A stretch of DNA of 40,557 bases from CAZAGT01 sp964484515 (GTDB taxonomy: Bacteria > Desulfobacterota > DSM-4660 > Desulfatiglandales > HGW-15). The stretch's first letter is position 1; every line of letters begins with the position of its first letter. The DNA lies in assembly GCA_964484515.1 (NCBI GenBank), contig CAZAGT010000006.1, positions 1 to 40,557 on the forward strand, read 5' to 3'. The position numbers and the translations under genes were made by a program. The notes beneath the pieces were generated by a model, which saw only the letters and a list, made by a program, of their open reading frames with translations, ran no database searches and was not told where the DNA came from. Positions 32,749 to 40,557 of this stretch are shown here, piece by piece.

Positions 32749-32771
32749 AGATGGGCGTTTTCCGACAGCCT
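32749..32771 (-). repeat. Short fragment of repeat R at the vapC break
   Basis: CAGATGGGCG and TTTTCCGACAGCCTC match the end of repeat R copy B (31500-31523) with one change. The fragment lies immediately 5' of the truncated vapC frame. Confidence 0.55.
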
Positions 32772-32851
32772 CTATAGAGACTTTCAAAATCGACCCTTTT
32801 CCGTTATTGTGTCTTTGTAATACGGCAACTACTTGAACCAGGAGGTGCGTC

Positions 32852-34927
32852 ATGAAGAGCGACCGTCGCCCATTCTTTCTAACCATTGTGTGTCTTTGCG
32901 GCCTCGCCATGAGCCATACGGTGTTTGCCGGACCCTATTCCCCTCTGAAGCAGCCGAGCCCCAAGGAAGAAGCATCGGGTGCTCCCATGATGGAACCGCT
33001 GCTTGAGGTCAACCAACTCCCGACCCCGTTTCCTTCGCGCCGCCAAATCATCGATGCGAACAAGGGGAGTGCCTGTCTGAAATGCCATCGAATGCCCTAT
33101 CCCACAGCCCCCTCGATGGGCGGCCAAGGAGGTTTACCCGCGATCCCCGTCACCCATCCCGGCGGCTGGAGCCTAATGACCCCCAGGCCGCACCCCTTTC
33201 ACAAGGTGGCCGAGTGTTGGAGCCCGGACGGGAAACAGGTCCTCTACTCGCTGAATCTGTATCGGAATGATTGGGACATCTGGGTCATGGATGCGGAAGG
33301 GAAAGAGCATCGGCCGCTGATCACCGGCGCGAGCATCGATCTGGCACCGAGTTGGAGTCCCGGCGGAACCTCCATCGCGTTTCAGTCCGATCGCTCCGGA
33401 AACAAGGATATCTGGCTCATGGATCTGGCGTCCAGAGAGTGTACGCGCCTTACCTCCGATCCGGCCGCGGACACCACGCCGAGGTGGTCGCCGGACGGCA
33501 GCAAGATCGTGTTTCAGTCCAACCGGACCGGTGACCCCGAGATCTGGCTGCTGGATCTGCACACGCGCCGGACGGTACAACTCACCTCTAGCCCTGGGCT
33601 GGAGGAATCCCCGATCTTCGCCCCCAGTGGTGATCTGATCGCGTTCGTGACCGAACGTGCAGGAAACAAGGACATCTATCTGATGAAGACCGACGGCTCA
33701 AGCCAAAGGGCTCTCACATCAACCCATGCAGATGAGGAGTGTCCCTTTTGGAGCCCGGACGGTCAGAGGATCATGTTTGCCCGCAGGATGGGAGACAACT
33801 GGGATCTCTGGGCCATGAACAGCGATGGGGGCGAACAGACACGGCTGACGACCCATCCCGCCGCCGAGACCTGTCCCCTCTGGAGTCCGGACGGGCAATG
33901 GGTCGTATTCTCCTCGTCGCTACGCGGCCGATGGGACGTCATTCGGATGCAGGTGGACGATTCCATGCTGGACCCTTCAAATGGGTCCCCGAGAAGGCTA
34001 ACGGATAGCGATGCCAGAGAGGTGGGCGCCGTCTGGAGTCCGGACGGCAAACGGATCGCCTATAACCACGGTGCCAGCAACTACTGGAGCATCTGGGTCA
34101 TGGAGATGGATGGCAGCGACAAGCGGCAGCTCACCGGAACAGACGAGGATGCGGGCTGGCCGGTCTGGAGCCCGGATGGTCGCCGGATTCTCTATTGGGC
34201 CTCACGGGACGGTAATCAGGACGTGTGGGTGATGGACGCCGACGGCCGCAATAAAAGGAGGTTGACGAGCGACCCTGCCCTCGACGGCTACGGCCAGTGG
34301 AGCCCGGATGGGCTGCAGATCGTCTTCGTCTCTGAGCGGACCGGCAACGGGGATCTCTATCTGATGGACGCCGATGGGAGCCGTGTCAAACGCCTGACCT
34401 TTGCCGATTCCCTCGATTGGACCCCATACTGGTCTTACGACGGCAAGCAGGTCTGCTACGTATCGAATGAGACCGGCCGGTGGGAGATCTGGACCGTGGA
34501 CGTGGAGACCCTGGAAAAGAGGCATCTGACGCCTGATTCGGGCGGCAATTTCGTGCCGCGCTGGCAGCCGGGGGGGCGGAAGATCCTCTATAACGGATGG
34601 CGCGGCGGCGAGTACACGATCGAGGGGAGCTTCGATGTGGTGGTGATGAACCCGGACGGCAGCGCCAAACAGCAACTGGTCCCTTCACCGATGGACGAGA
34701 TGTCCTGCCGTTGGAGCCCCGACGGGAGCCGCGTCGCGTTCTGGTCGTGGCGCCTCCAGAACCCGGATATCTACGTGGTAAACGCCGACGGTTGCGGTCT
34801 GCGGCGACTCACGCACAATCTGTCATGGGACGTGTTTCCAGCCTGGAGTCCGGACGGAAGGAAGATCGCCTTTGACTCCGACCGCCTGGGTAACTTTGAT
34901 ATCTGGGTGATAGATGTCCCGGAGTAG
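32852..34927 (+). CDS. Exported TolB-like beta-propeller protein with one heme-c motif
   Basis: This 691-residue protein has a signal peptide (about 1-26). A single CXXCH motif (C75-LK-C78-H79, in SACLKCHRMPYP) would attach one heme c in the periplasm. The rest is an unbroken run of thirteen PD40/WD40-like units, each starting with a W-SPDG type strand (ECWSPDG, PSWSPGG, PRWSPDG, PIFAPSG, PFWSPDG, PLWSPDG, AVWSPDG, PVWSPDG, GQWSPDG, PYWSYDG, PRWQPGG, CRWSPDG, PAWSPDG) and carrying a DIW-like strand. This fits two propellers of six and seven blades or a single irregular one. TolB itself is shorter and has no heme. The start has AGGAGGTG upstream. Confidence 0.85.
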   Translation: MKSDRRPFFLTIVCLCGLAMSHTVFAGPYSPLKQPSPKEEASGAPMMEPLLEVNQLPTPFPSRRQIIDANKGSACLKCHRMPYPTAPSMGGQGGLPAIPVTHPGGWSLMTPRPHPFHKVAECWSPDGKQVLYSLNLYRNDWDIWVMDAEGKEHRPLITGASIDLAPSWSPGGTSIAFQSDRSGNKDIWLMDLASRECTRLTSDPAADTTPRWSPDGSKIVFQSNRTGDPEIWLLDLHTRRTVQLTSSPGLEESPIFAPSGDLIAFVTERAGNKDIYLMKTDGSSQRALTSTHADEECPFWSPDGQRIMFARRMGDNWDLWAMNSDGGEQTRLTTHPAAETCPLWSPDGQWVVFSSSLRGRWDVIRMQVDDSMLDPSNGSPRRLTDSDAREVGAVWSPDGKRIAYNHGASNYWSIWVMEMDGSDKRQLTGTDEDAGWPVWSPDGRRILYWASRDGNQDVWVMDADGRNKRRLTSDPALDGYGQWSPDGLQIVFVSERTGNGDLYLMDADGSRVKRLTFADSLDWTPYWSYDGKQVCYVSNETGRWEIWTVDVETLEKRHLTPDSGGNFVPRWQPGGRKILYNGWRGGEYTIEGSFDVVVMNPDGSAKQQLVPSPMDEMSCRWSPDGSRVAFWSWRLQNPDIYVVNADGCGLRRLTHNLSWDVFPAWSPDGRKIAFDSDRLGNFDIWVIDVPE

Positions 34928-34987
34928 TCGCCGATACGGCCCCCGAGGAAAGAATTAAGAACTCGACAACCAATGAGGCACAGACGA

Positions 34988-35836
34988 TCAGTCTTCGGCC
35001 CGGGCACCTCGTCGGTTGATGGCGTAAGTGCCCAACTTGCCTACAAAGGGCATGATGAGCATCCAGGGAAGGGTGAGCTTTGATGGATCTCGAAACTGGT
35101 TCAGGCCGATGGTCATTTCCTTGTGTCCCAGGCGCGGTTGGGCACGGTAGGTCCCCATGATCCGGTCCCACCAGGAGAGATTGAAGCCGTAGTTCGAGTT
35201 GGTCTCATTCGGGAAGACGGAATGGTGCACACGGTGCATATCCGGGGTCACGACCAGCCCGCGCAGCACCCGGTCAATTCCCAGGGGAATGTAGAAGTTT
35301 CCGTGGTTGAACATGGCCATGCCGTTGAGAATGATCTCGAACAGTACCACCGCAAGCGCCGGTGCTCCGAGCACCACGATGGCACAGAACTTGATGACCA
35401 TGGAGATCACGATCTCAATCGGATGGAAGCGAATGCCCGTGGTCAGATCGTAATCGAGGTCCGTATGATGCATCATGTGGAAGCGCCAAAGGGTGGGAAT
35501 CGCATGGAACATGACGTGCTGAAGATAGACGACAAAATCGAGTAGGATGACTGAAAGGATGACGACCAGCCCATAAGGGAGGTCGAAGGCATTGAACATT
35601 CCCCAGCCCTTCTGGTGCACCCAGAACGCCAGCTGTACGGCCGTTATCGGAATCACGACGCGTACCAGAGCGCTACTGATGAAGACAACACCGAGGTTGC
35701 CGAACCATCGGCTCACCTTTGAGGTGGTCAGTGGCCGACGGGGAACGAGGGTCTCGATCAGGCCCACGAGCAAGAGGATGCCAAAAAAGAAGGCCAACCG
35801 AATGGTCGCCTCATGATCGATAAAGAATCCGCCCAT
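34988..35836 (-). CDS. Fatty acid hydroxylase / sterol desaturase family membrane protein
   Basis: This 282-residue integral membrane di-iron oxygenase hydroxylates or desaturates lipid-type substrates; the substrate here is unknown. The histidine clusters are all present: HVMFH (HxxxH), HMMHHTDLDYD (HxxHH) and HRVHHS (HxxHH), plus the intervening FNHGNFYIP. There are about four to five membrane helices between residues 15 and 180. The ATG at 35836 is preceded by AGGAGAGAGGAGAAG; the frame extends upstream to 36004 without ribosome site or protein character. It converges on the heme propeller gene, stops 60 bp apart. Confidence 0.9.
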   Translation of the reverse strand: MGGFFIDHEATIRLAFFFGILLLVGLIETLVPRRPLTTSKVSRWFGNLGVVFISSALVRVVIPITAVQLAFWVHQKGWGMFNAFDLPYGLVVILSVILLDFVVYLQHVMFHAIPTLWRFHMMHHTDLDYDLTTGIRFHPIEIVISMVIKFCAIVVLGAPALAVVLFEIILNGMAMFNHGNFYIPLGIDRVLRGLVVTPDMHRVHHSVFPNETNSNYGFNLSWWDRIMGTYRAQPRLGHKEMTIGLNQFRDPSKLTLPWMLIMPFVGKLGTYAINRRGARAED

Positions 35837-36077
35837 CTTCTCCTCTCTCCTGACGCCAATCAACTTCCCACAGTCCGCCAACCGGAAGCCGCTGTTCCTG
35901 TTGTGTATACGTTTTGACGTCGAAAAAATCAAGCAGGGCTCCATCATTCGGGTCTGATTCAATGAACCGTGTTGATCTCCGCGAGCCAGCCCCAATCGCG
36001 GCAAGCTTGGACTTGGTTTCGCATAACGTGCCTGCAGTCTATTTTAGAACCGGTGTCCCTATCATGGCGGAAGACCC

Positions 36078-36107
36078 CCTTTTTTCCATGAAATCATGGA
36101 AAAAAGG
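36078..36107. repeat. 30-bp perfect palindrome
   Basis: CCTTTTTTCCATGA-AA-TCATGGAAAAAAGG reads as a 14-bp inverted repeat with a 2-bp centre. It has a T-tract on each strand and could work as a bidirectional terminator or protein binding site. It lies between two divergent genes, where a terminator is not expected. Confidence 0.6.
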
Positions 36108-36182
36108 CATATAATGGTGAGGGATTCGGTCTTGAGCCGCCTTTGGGGTAAAGAAGAAAACCCATTTTCAGAAATTGATGGA

Positions 36183-36494
36183 GAGGCTGGTGGAAAACAC
36201 CCATCTGTCCCGATGGAATCGGGATTGCCCTCATCCCTCGTCACTGCGAGGTACACGGAAGGTAAAAGGTAGAAGGTGGAAGGCTGAAGGGGGAAACTGA
36301 CTGCTGTCGCTTGTCTTTGCCTCAAGCCTTGCGCCTTGAGCCGTGTGCCACTCATTTACGCCTCATTCCTCGGGATTTCTTTACCTGCGCTTCGCTCCGG
36401 CCCAGTCCCCACTCCTTCGGGGCGGGTCCCCGGTTTCGGAAGCCTTGCATCTGGGCATTTTCCATCAGCCGCTCTATAGCCGGTTTTTCGACAG
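36183..36494 (+). repeat. Dispersed repeat R, copy C
   Basis: This is the fullest copy in the window, about 312 bp. Relative to copy B it has an extra 58 bp (about 36374-36432, with GGGATTTC, CTTCGGGGCGGGTCCCCGG). Copy A also contains that GTCCCCGGTTTCGG junction, so B probably lost the segment. It separates the divergent hydroxylase and malonyl-CoA decarboxylase genes. Apart from this and the 30-bp palindrome, nothing is seen between 35837 and 36539. Confidence 0.85.
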
Positions 36495-36539
36495 TCTCGA
36501 AAGCGGGATTCTCTCTGTCAGTCTGTGGAGGTGCTTTTC

Positions 36540-37979
36540 ATGCGCGTTGGCGTTACTCGATTTCGACGTGCATCGATTGTCAATTTTGTGCGTACCTGGC
36601 GCGGGCTCAGAAGCACGGCGCGTCGCGCAATCAAAGGAGAGGTCCATCCTGACCTGCCCAAGGAAGATATCGACTATCTGCATAGAAGAATGCTCGAATG
36701 TGTGGAAGGGAAAGGGGGAGAGGTCAGTGCGCGTGCCCGCTCGGCAGAGTTGGGGCATATCTATCTGCATCTAAACGCTAGAGGAAAGGAGCGCTTTCTC
36801 AAAAAGCTGGGGCGTGACTTTGCCTTGGACCATGGTCGGATGCTGCCGCTGTTGGAGGCTTTCAGCGCCGCCGAAACTCCTCAAGACCGTTTGGAATCGG
36901 AACATCGCCTACGCAACGCTCTGGATTCACCCCGGTTACAGATTCTAAGACAGTTTAACACGTTGGAGGACGGGCTCAAGTTCTTGGTCGACATGCGAGC
37001 GGATCTCCTGGCTCTGAGAAAGAGAGACCTCCATCTAAACGGGCTTGAGAAGGACCTCAAATTCCTGCTGACGTCTCTGTTCGATATCGGTTTGTTGGAT
37101 ATGGAGGAAATAAGCTGGAACTCACCTGCCGCCCTGTTGGAAAAACTGATCGAGTATGAAGCCGTACACGAGATCTCCTCCTGGAGAGACTTGAAAAACC
37201 GTCTTGACTCCGATCGCCGCTGTTTTGCCTTTTTTCACAATAAGATGCCTAATGAACCGCTGATATTTATCGAAGTGGCGCTTGTGAAAGGGATGGCTGA
37301 TAATATTCAGGGCCTCTTGAATGAAGAGACACCTGTGGAGGATCCCGAAGATGCGGACACGGCCATCTTCTATTCCATCACCAGCTCGCAAAAGGGACTC
37401 GCCGGCATCAGCCTGGGTAATTTCCTGATCAAGTGGGTAGTCGCTGAGCTATCCGCAGGGATGAAGAACCTGAAAGTGTTCGCAACACTTTCACCTGTTC
37501 CGGGGTTTCGCAAATGGCTCGATCCGCTCCTCGAAAAGGGGGATACCTCCTTCTTGAAGGCCGGTGAGGTGCTTTCCATCAAACAGTTGGCAGGGGGAGA
37601 GAATGCAGCCAGCTGTTTACTCGATCTCCTGAATAGGCAATGGCATAAGGATAGAAGGACATCTGAAATTCTGGAAAACCCTTTGATGAGACTTATCGCC
37701 CACTACCTCCTGTATGAAAAAAGGGGCGGGGGGGCCAGAGATCCCGTTACGCACTTTCATATCAGTAACGGTGCGCGTCTTGAGCGCATCAATTGGCTGG
37801 GAAACGTCTCCCCCAAGGGCATGCGAGAATCAGCGGGCATCATGGTAAACTATCTGTACGATCGTACGAGTATAGACGAATACCACGAAGCCTATGCTTC
37901 TGAAGGCAAAATACATCTCTCGAAGCAGGTGAAAGATCGCCTCAGAAAGGCCGGTCTTGCAATCAAAGACAACACCTGA
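36540..37979 (+). CDS. Malonyl-CoA decarboxylase
   Basis: This 479-residue enzyme decarboxylates malonyl-CoA to acetyl-CoA. The helical N-terminal domain covers residues 1-170. The acetyltransferase-like catalytic domain shows the family blocks AIFYSITSSQKGLAGISLGN (about 278-297), FATLSPVPGFRKWL with the catalytic Ser, and HFHISNGARLERINWLGNVS with the catalytic His (about 407-426), and ends YLYDRTSIDEYHEAY. The start at 36540 has GGAGGTG six bases upstream; a GTG at 36525 lies within that site. No malonate transport or mdc genes flank it, and its only close neighbour is the ovoA-like gene. The cellular role could be malonyl-CoA detoxification or dicarboxylate degradation. Confidence 0.92.
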   Translation: MRVGVTRFRRASIVNFVRTWRGLRSTARRAIKGEVHPDLPKEDIDYLHRRMLECVEGKGGEVSARARSAELGHIYLHLNARGKERFLKKLGRDFALDHGRMLPLLEAFSAAETPQDRLESEHRLRNALDSPRLQILRQFNTLEDGLKFLVDMRADLLALRKRDLHLNGLEKDLKFLLTSLFDIGLLDMEEISWNSPAALLEKLIEYEAVHEISSWRDLKNRLDSDRRCFAFFHNKMPNEPLIFIEVALVKGMADNIQGLLNEETPVEDPEDADTAIFYSITSSQKGLAGISLGNFLIKWVVAELSAGMKNLKVFATLSPVPGFRKWLDPLLEKGDTSFLKAGEVLSIKQLAGGENAASCLLDLLNRQWHKDRRTSEILENPLMRLIAHYLLYEKRGGGARDPVTHFHISNGARLERINWLGNVSPKGMRESAGIMVNYLYDRTSIDEYHEAYASEGKIHLSKQVKDRLRKAGLAIKDNT

Positions 37980-38105
37980 TGCTTCCCTTGGCGGAACGCG
38001 ATAATCGTCCTTGAAGCCCGATCGGCGAACAATCAACGGTATACTCACGAACCCGATTTGTTCGGGCGGATGGTCTAACCACCGATACGGTTAAGGAAGG
38101 GTGCC

Positions 38106-40250
38106 ATGCAGCAACCAATCCAGATCAATGCAGAAGATGAGATGCAATTACGCGCGACCCGCACACCGATTCTCAATGAGGGCTCGGCGGAAGAGAAGCG
38201 TGAAGAGATCCGGCAGTACTTCCACAAGACCTATTCCATCGATGAGAGGCTGTACGACACGCTGGCACGGGATGACGTCTTCTACATCCGTGCCGAACCC
38301 TTGAGACATCCCTTGATCTTCTACCTGGGACACACGGCGGTCTTTTACATAAACAAACTGATCATCGCCAAGATCATCGACCGGCGCATCAATCCCCGGT
38401 TTGAAGCCATGTTTGCCGTGGGCGTGGACGAAATGTCGTGGGATGATCTGGATGACTCCCATTACGATTGGCCCACCGTCGCCGAGGTCAAAGCATACCG
38501 GGACCAGGTCCGCGAATTCGTGGACAACATCATTCGGACCATGCCGCTGAACATGCCCATCAACTGGAGCAACCCGTTTTGGGCCATCATGATGGGGATC
38601 GAGCACCAGCGAATCCACCTTGAGACCTCCTCGGTGATCATTCGGCGGGTTCCGATCGACATGGTGCGCCCGCTCGACATCTGGGATATTTGCACGGAAT
38701 CCGCCGATGCTCCCCGGAACGAATTGTTGCCCGTGTCCGGCGGCAAGGTTGTACTCGGAAAGTCAAAGGATCATCCGCTTTACGGCTGGGACAATGAATT
38801 CGGGCACCAGGAAACGGATGTGTGGGATTTTGCGGCCGGCAAGTACCTGATCTCCAATCATGAATACCTTGGATTTGTGGAGGAGAGCGGCTACGAGCAA
38901 CGTGAATTCTGGACCGACGAGGGCTGGAACTGGGTCGGATATTCCCAGGCCAGACACCCGCTTTTCTGGGTCAAGACCGACGACGGGTACCGGTTTCGGA
39001 CCATGGCCCGCATCATGGATATGCCGTGGGACTGGCCGGTGGAAGTCAACTACTTGGAGGCGAAGGCGTTCTGTAATTGGCTTGCCAAAAAAACCGGCAA
39101 GAAACTGCGGCTGCCTACCGAAGCGGAATGGTACCGCCTAAGAGACCTGCACGACATCCCGGATCAACCCTATTGGGAAAAGGCGCCCGGGAACATAAAC
39201 CTGGAATACTGGGCGTCCTCTTGCCCGGTCAACCGATTCCGATTCGGCGAATTTTACGATATCATCGGCAATGTCTGGCAGTGGACCGAAACGCCGATCA
39301 CGGGTTTTGAAGGTTTTGAGGTGCATCCCTACTACGACGATTTTTCGACGCCGACCTTTGATACGCGGCACAACCTGATCAAGGGCGGCTCCTGGCTCTC
39401 GACCGGCAACGAAGCCACCCGCGATTCGCGCTACGCCTTCAGGCGCCATTTCTTCCAGCACGCCGGCTTTCGTTACGTAGAGTCCGAACAACCGGTCGAG
39501 CTGCCCGAGGCGATGTATGAAACAGACGCGGCCGTCTCACAATACTGCGAGGCCCATTACGGTCAGACCTACTTCGGTGTCGAGAACTTTCCGGTCAAGT
39601 GCGTCAGGATCTGCCTTGAATTCATGCAGGACCGACCCCGCAAGCGGGCCCTGGATTTGGGGTGTGCCGTCGGGCGGGCCACGTTTGAGCTTGCCCGCGA
39701 ATTCGACTTTGTCACCGGACTCGATTTTTCAGCCCGTTTCATCCGCATCGCCCACCAAATGCAGTGGAAGGGTATCCTTCATTACCAGCTGGTCGAGGAA
39801 GGGGAGATCGTCTCCTTCCACGAAAAGCGCCTGGCGGATTTTGGGCTGGAACCCTTGAAGGACAAGGTCGAATTCTTCCAGGCCGACGCGGCCAATTTGA
39901 AGCCGCGGTTCAGCAATTACGATCTGATCTATGCCGGTAATCTGCTTGACCGTCTGTACGATCCCGCGAGATTCCTCACCAACATCAAGGATCATCTGAA
40001 TATGGGCGGACTGCTGGTGCTCACATCGCCCTATACATGGCTGGAGGAGTTTACCAAGCGGGAGAATTGGGTGGGCGGTATCAGGAAAGACGGTGAGCCC
40101 TACTTCACCACACAAGGGCTGCAGGAGTCGCTAGGCGACCATTTCAGAATGATCGACCAGCCGCGGGATATCGAATTCGTGATCCGCGAAACACGCCGCA
40201 AATTTCAACATACAATCTCCCAGATGACCATATGGGAACGGATCAAATAA
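38106..40250 (+). CDS. ovoA: OvoA: 5-histidylcysteine sulfoxide synthase with methyltransferase domain
   Basis: This 714-residue enzyme makes ovothiol: oxygen-dependent joining of cysteine to histidine, then N-methylation. An N-terminal DinB-like domain holds the non-heme iron ligands: H76 in LGHTAVF, and H167 and H171 in IEHQRIHLETS. A FGE-sulfatase-type domain follows (about 215-470, GNVWQWTETP and IKGGSWLSTGNEATRDSRYAFRRHF near its end). The C-terminal SAM methyltransferase (about 495-714) opens with ALDLGCAVGRATFEL and holds the DLIYAGNLLDRLYDP block. The methyltransferase tail separates OvoA from EgtB. The ATG has AAGGAAGGG upstream. No lyase candidate (OvoB) is adjacent. Confidence 0.93.
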   Translation: MQQPIQINAEDEMQLRATRTPILNEGSAEEKREEIRQYFHKTYSIDERLYDTLARDDVFYIRAEPLRHPLIFYLGHTAVFYINKLIIAKIIDRRINPRFEAMFAVGVDEMSWDDLDDSHYDWPTVAEVKAYRDQVREFVDNIIRTMPLNMPINWSNPFWAIMMGIEHQRIHLETSSVIIRRVPIDMVRPLDIWDICTESADAPRNELLPVSGGKVVLGKSKDHPLYGWDNEFGHQETDVWDFAAGKYLISNHEYLGFVEESGYEQREFWTDEGWNWVGYSQARHPLFWVKTDDGYRFRTMARIMDMPWDWPVEVNYLEAKAFCNWLAKKTGKKLRLPTEAEWYRLRDLHDIPDQPYWEKAPGNINLEYWASSCPVNRFRFGEFYDIIGNVWQWTETPITGFEGFEVHPYYDDFSTPTFDTRHNLIKGGSWLSTGNEATRDSRYAFRRHFFQHAGFRYVESEQPVELPEAMYETDAAVSQYCEAHYGQTYFGVENFPVKCVRICLEFMQDRPRKRALDLGCAVGRATFELAREFDFVTGLDFSARFIRIAHQMQWKGILHYQLVEEGEIVSFHEKRLADFGLEPLKDKVEFFQADAANLKPRFSNYDLIYAGNLLDRLYDPARFLTNIKDHLNMGGLLVLTSPYTWLEEFTKRENWVGGIRKDGEPYFTTQGLQESLGDHFRMIDQPRDIEFVIRETRRKFQHTISQMTIWERIK

Positions 40251-40327
40251 TTGGGGGTCGCGTCTTTTAATCAGCGTGGAACGATTCCGAACCTCCTCCC
40301 CTATATCCCGGCAAATAACAAGAAAAG

Positions 40328-40355
40328 AAAGGCAGGATTGAAGGATCCTGCCTTT
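40328..40355. terminator. Bidirectional terminator between ovoA and the last gene
   Basis: AAAGGCAGGAT (40328-40338) and ATCCTGCCTTT (40345-40355) form a perfect 11-bp stem. The better T-tract is on the minus strand (TTTCTTTTCTTG), so it mainly ends the minus-strand gene on the right. Confidence 0.75.
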
Positions 40356-40396
40356 GGGAAAGCTTGGGCACTAAAACGAGCCGGCCATGCTAGTCT

Positions 40397-40557
40397 TCAG
40401 GGAGCTTTTTTGGCGTTAATATAGCCCTCGTCGTCTAGGCCCGAGTATTCAACTCCGTCTTTCATCGTTATGACCACCGCGGCGGTATTGGAGGCGTCAA
40501 TGTTCACCCTACTGTTGCATAAACAACACGTCGAAAAGTCTGGAAAGACAAGAATAA
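40397..40557 (-). CDS. 3' end of an unrecognised minus-strand gene
   Basis: An open frame enters from the right edge and stops at TGA 40397. It encodes at least 53 residues, with a cysteine-rich CCLC motif and then VNIDASNTAAVVITMKDGVE and YSGLDDEGYINAKKAP at the end. The terminator 42 bp downstream on the same strand supports it as a real gene end. The family cannot be named from this fragment. Confidence 0.5.
   Translation of the reverse strand, partial: ILVFPDFSTCCLCNSRVNIDASNTAAVVITMKDGVEYSGLDDEGYINAKKAP

Noticed and set aside
32403..32777. 124-codon plus-strand frame
   Set aside because: It is the antisense of the truncated vapC frame, which carries the true family similarity.
36110..36115. 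Perfect TATAAT after the 30-bp palindrome
   Set aside because: No -35-like hexamer is at the right distance and it reads into repeat R, not directly into a gene.

Overview
The window looks like a bacterial chromosome segment from a Gram-negative organism with moderately high G+C. Secreted proteins with signal peptides, a lipoprotein, an L,D-transpeptidase/M99 carboxypeptidase pair and an orphan PAS histidine kinase point to a Gram-negative envelope. The mix of families and the many short dispersed repeats between genes suggest Desulfobacterota (the former Deltaproteobacteria) or a relative. That placement is inference, because there is no rRNA gene here.

Layout. 1-6100: small genes with little context: a PilZ protein, an amide/branched-chain amino-acid type ABC binding protein followed by a scrap of an ABC exporter ATPase, a small membrane protein, a secreted protein of unknown function, a putative DNA-binding protein with an AT-hook-like motif and HTH, and a SYLF lipid-binding protein. 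6717-14208: a 7.5-kb integrated islet in the 3' half of the initiator tRNA gene. It is bounded by a 40-bp perfect repeat of the tRNA 3' end and carries a tyrosine integrase, a CGNR-like zinc-finger protein, a repeat-containing lipoprotein with a small membrane protein, and two alpha/beta hydrolases of the arylformamidase/esterase type. Each end has its own terminator just 3' of the tRNA sequence, and the same iterated 21-bp motif lies near each end. 14375-19817, minus strand: orphan histidine kinase, an unknown protein, XerD-type recombinase, M24 aminopeptidase and a TPR membrane protein. 20087-22093: RNB-family exoribonuclease.

22102-31008 is a minus-strand run: acyl-CoA synthetase, adenine deaminase, adenylosuccinate lyase, then a three-gene envelope cluster. 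The cluster consists of a Csd6/Pgp2-like L,D-transpeptidase-fold protein, a membrane-anchored coiled-coil protein, and a Csd4/Pgp1-like (M99) carboxypeptidase. In Helicobacter and Campylobacter these two enzymes act in sequence to trim peptidoglycan stem peptides and set cell shape. A consensus sigma70 promoter precedes the acyl-CoA synthetase.

31270-36494 is a segment flanked by two inverted copies of a dispersed repeat of about 250-310 bp. It holds oligoribonuclease (TTG start), a 5'-truncated vapC toxin gene, a TolB-like protein with 13 PD40-type repeats and one CXXCH heme motif, and a sterol-desaturase-family hydroxylase. The right end has malonyl-CoA decarboxylase, OvoA (ovothiol synthase) and the 3' end of an unknown minus-strand gene.

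The points most worth follow-up are the tRNA-fMet islet and its end architecture, the Csd6-X-Csd4 cluster, the heme-tagged 13-repeat propeller protein, and two dispersed repeat families. One of these families sits 20-50 bp 3' of minus-strand ORFs in all three places it occurs.
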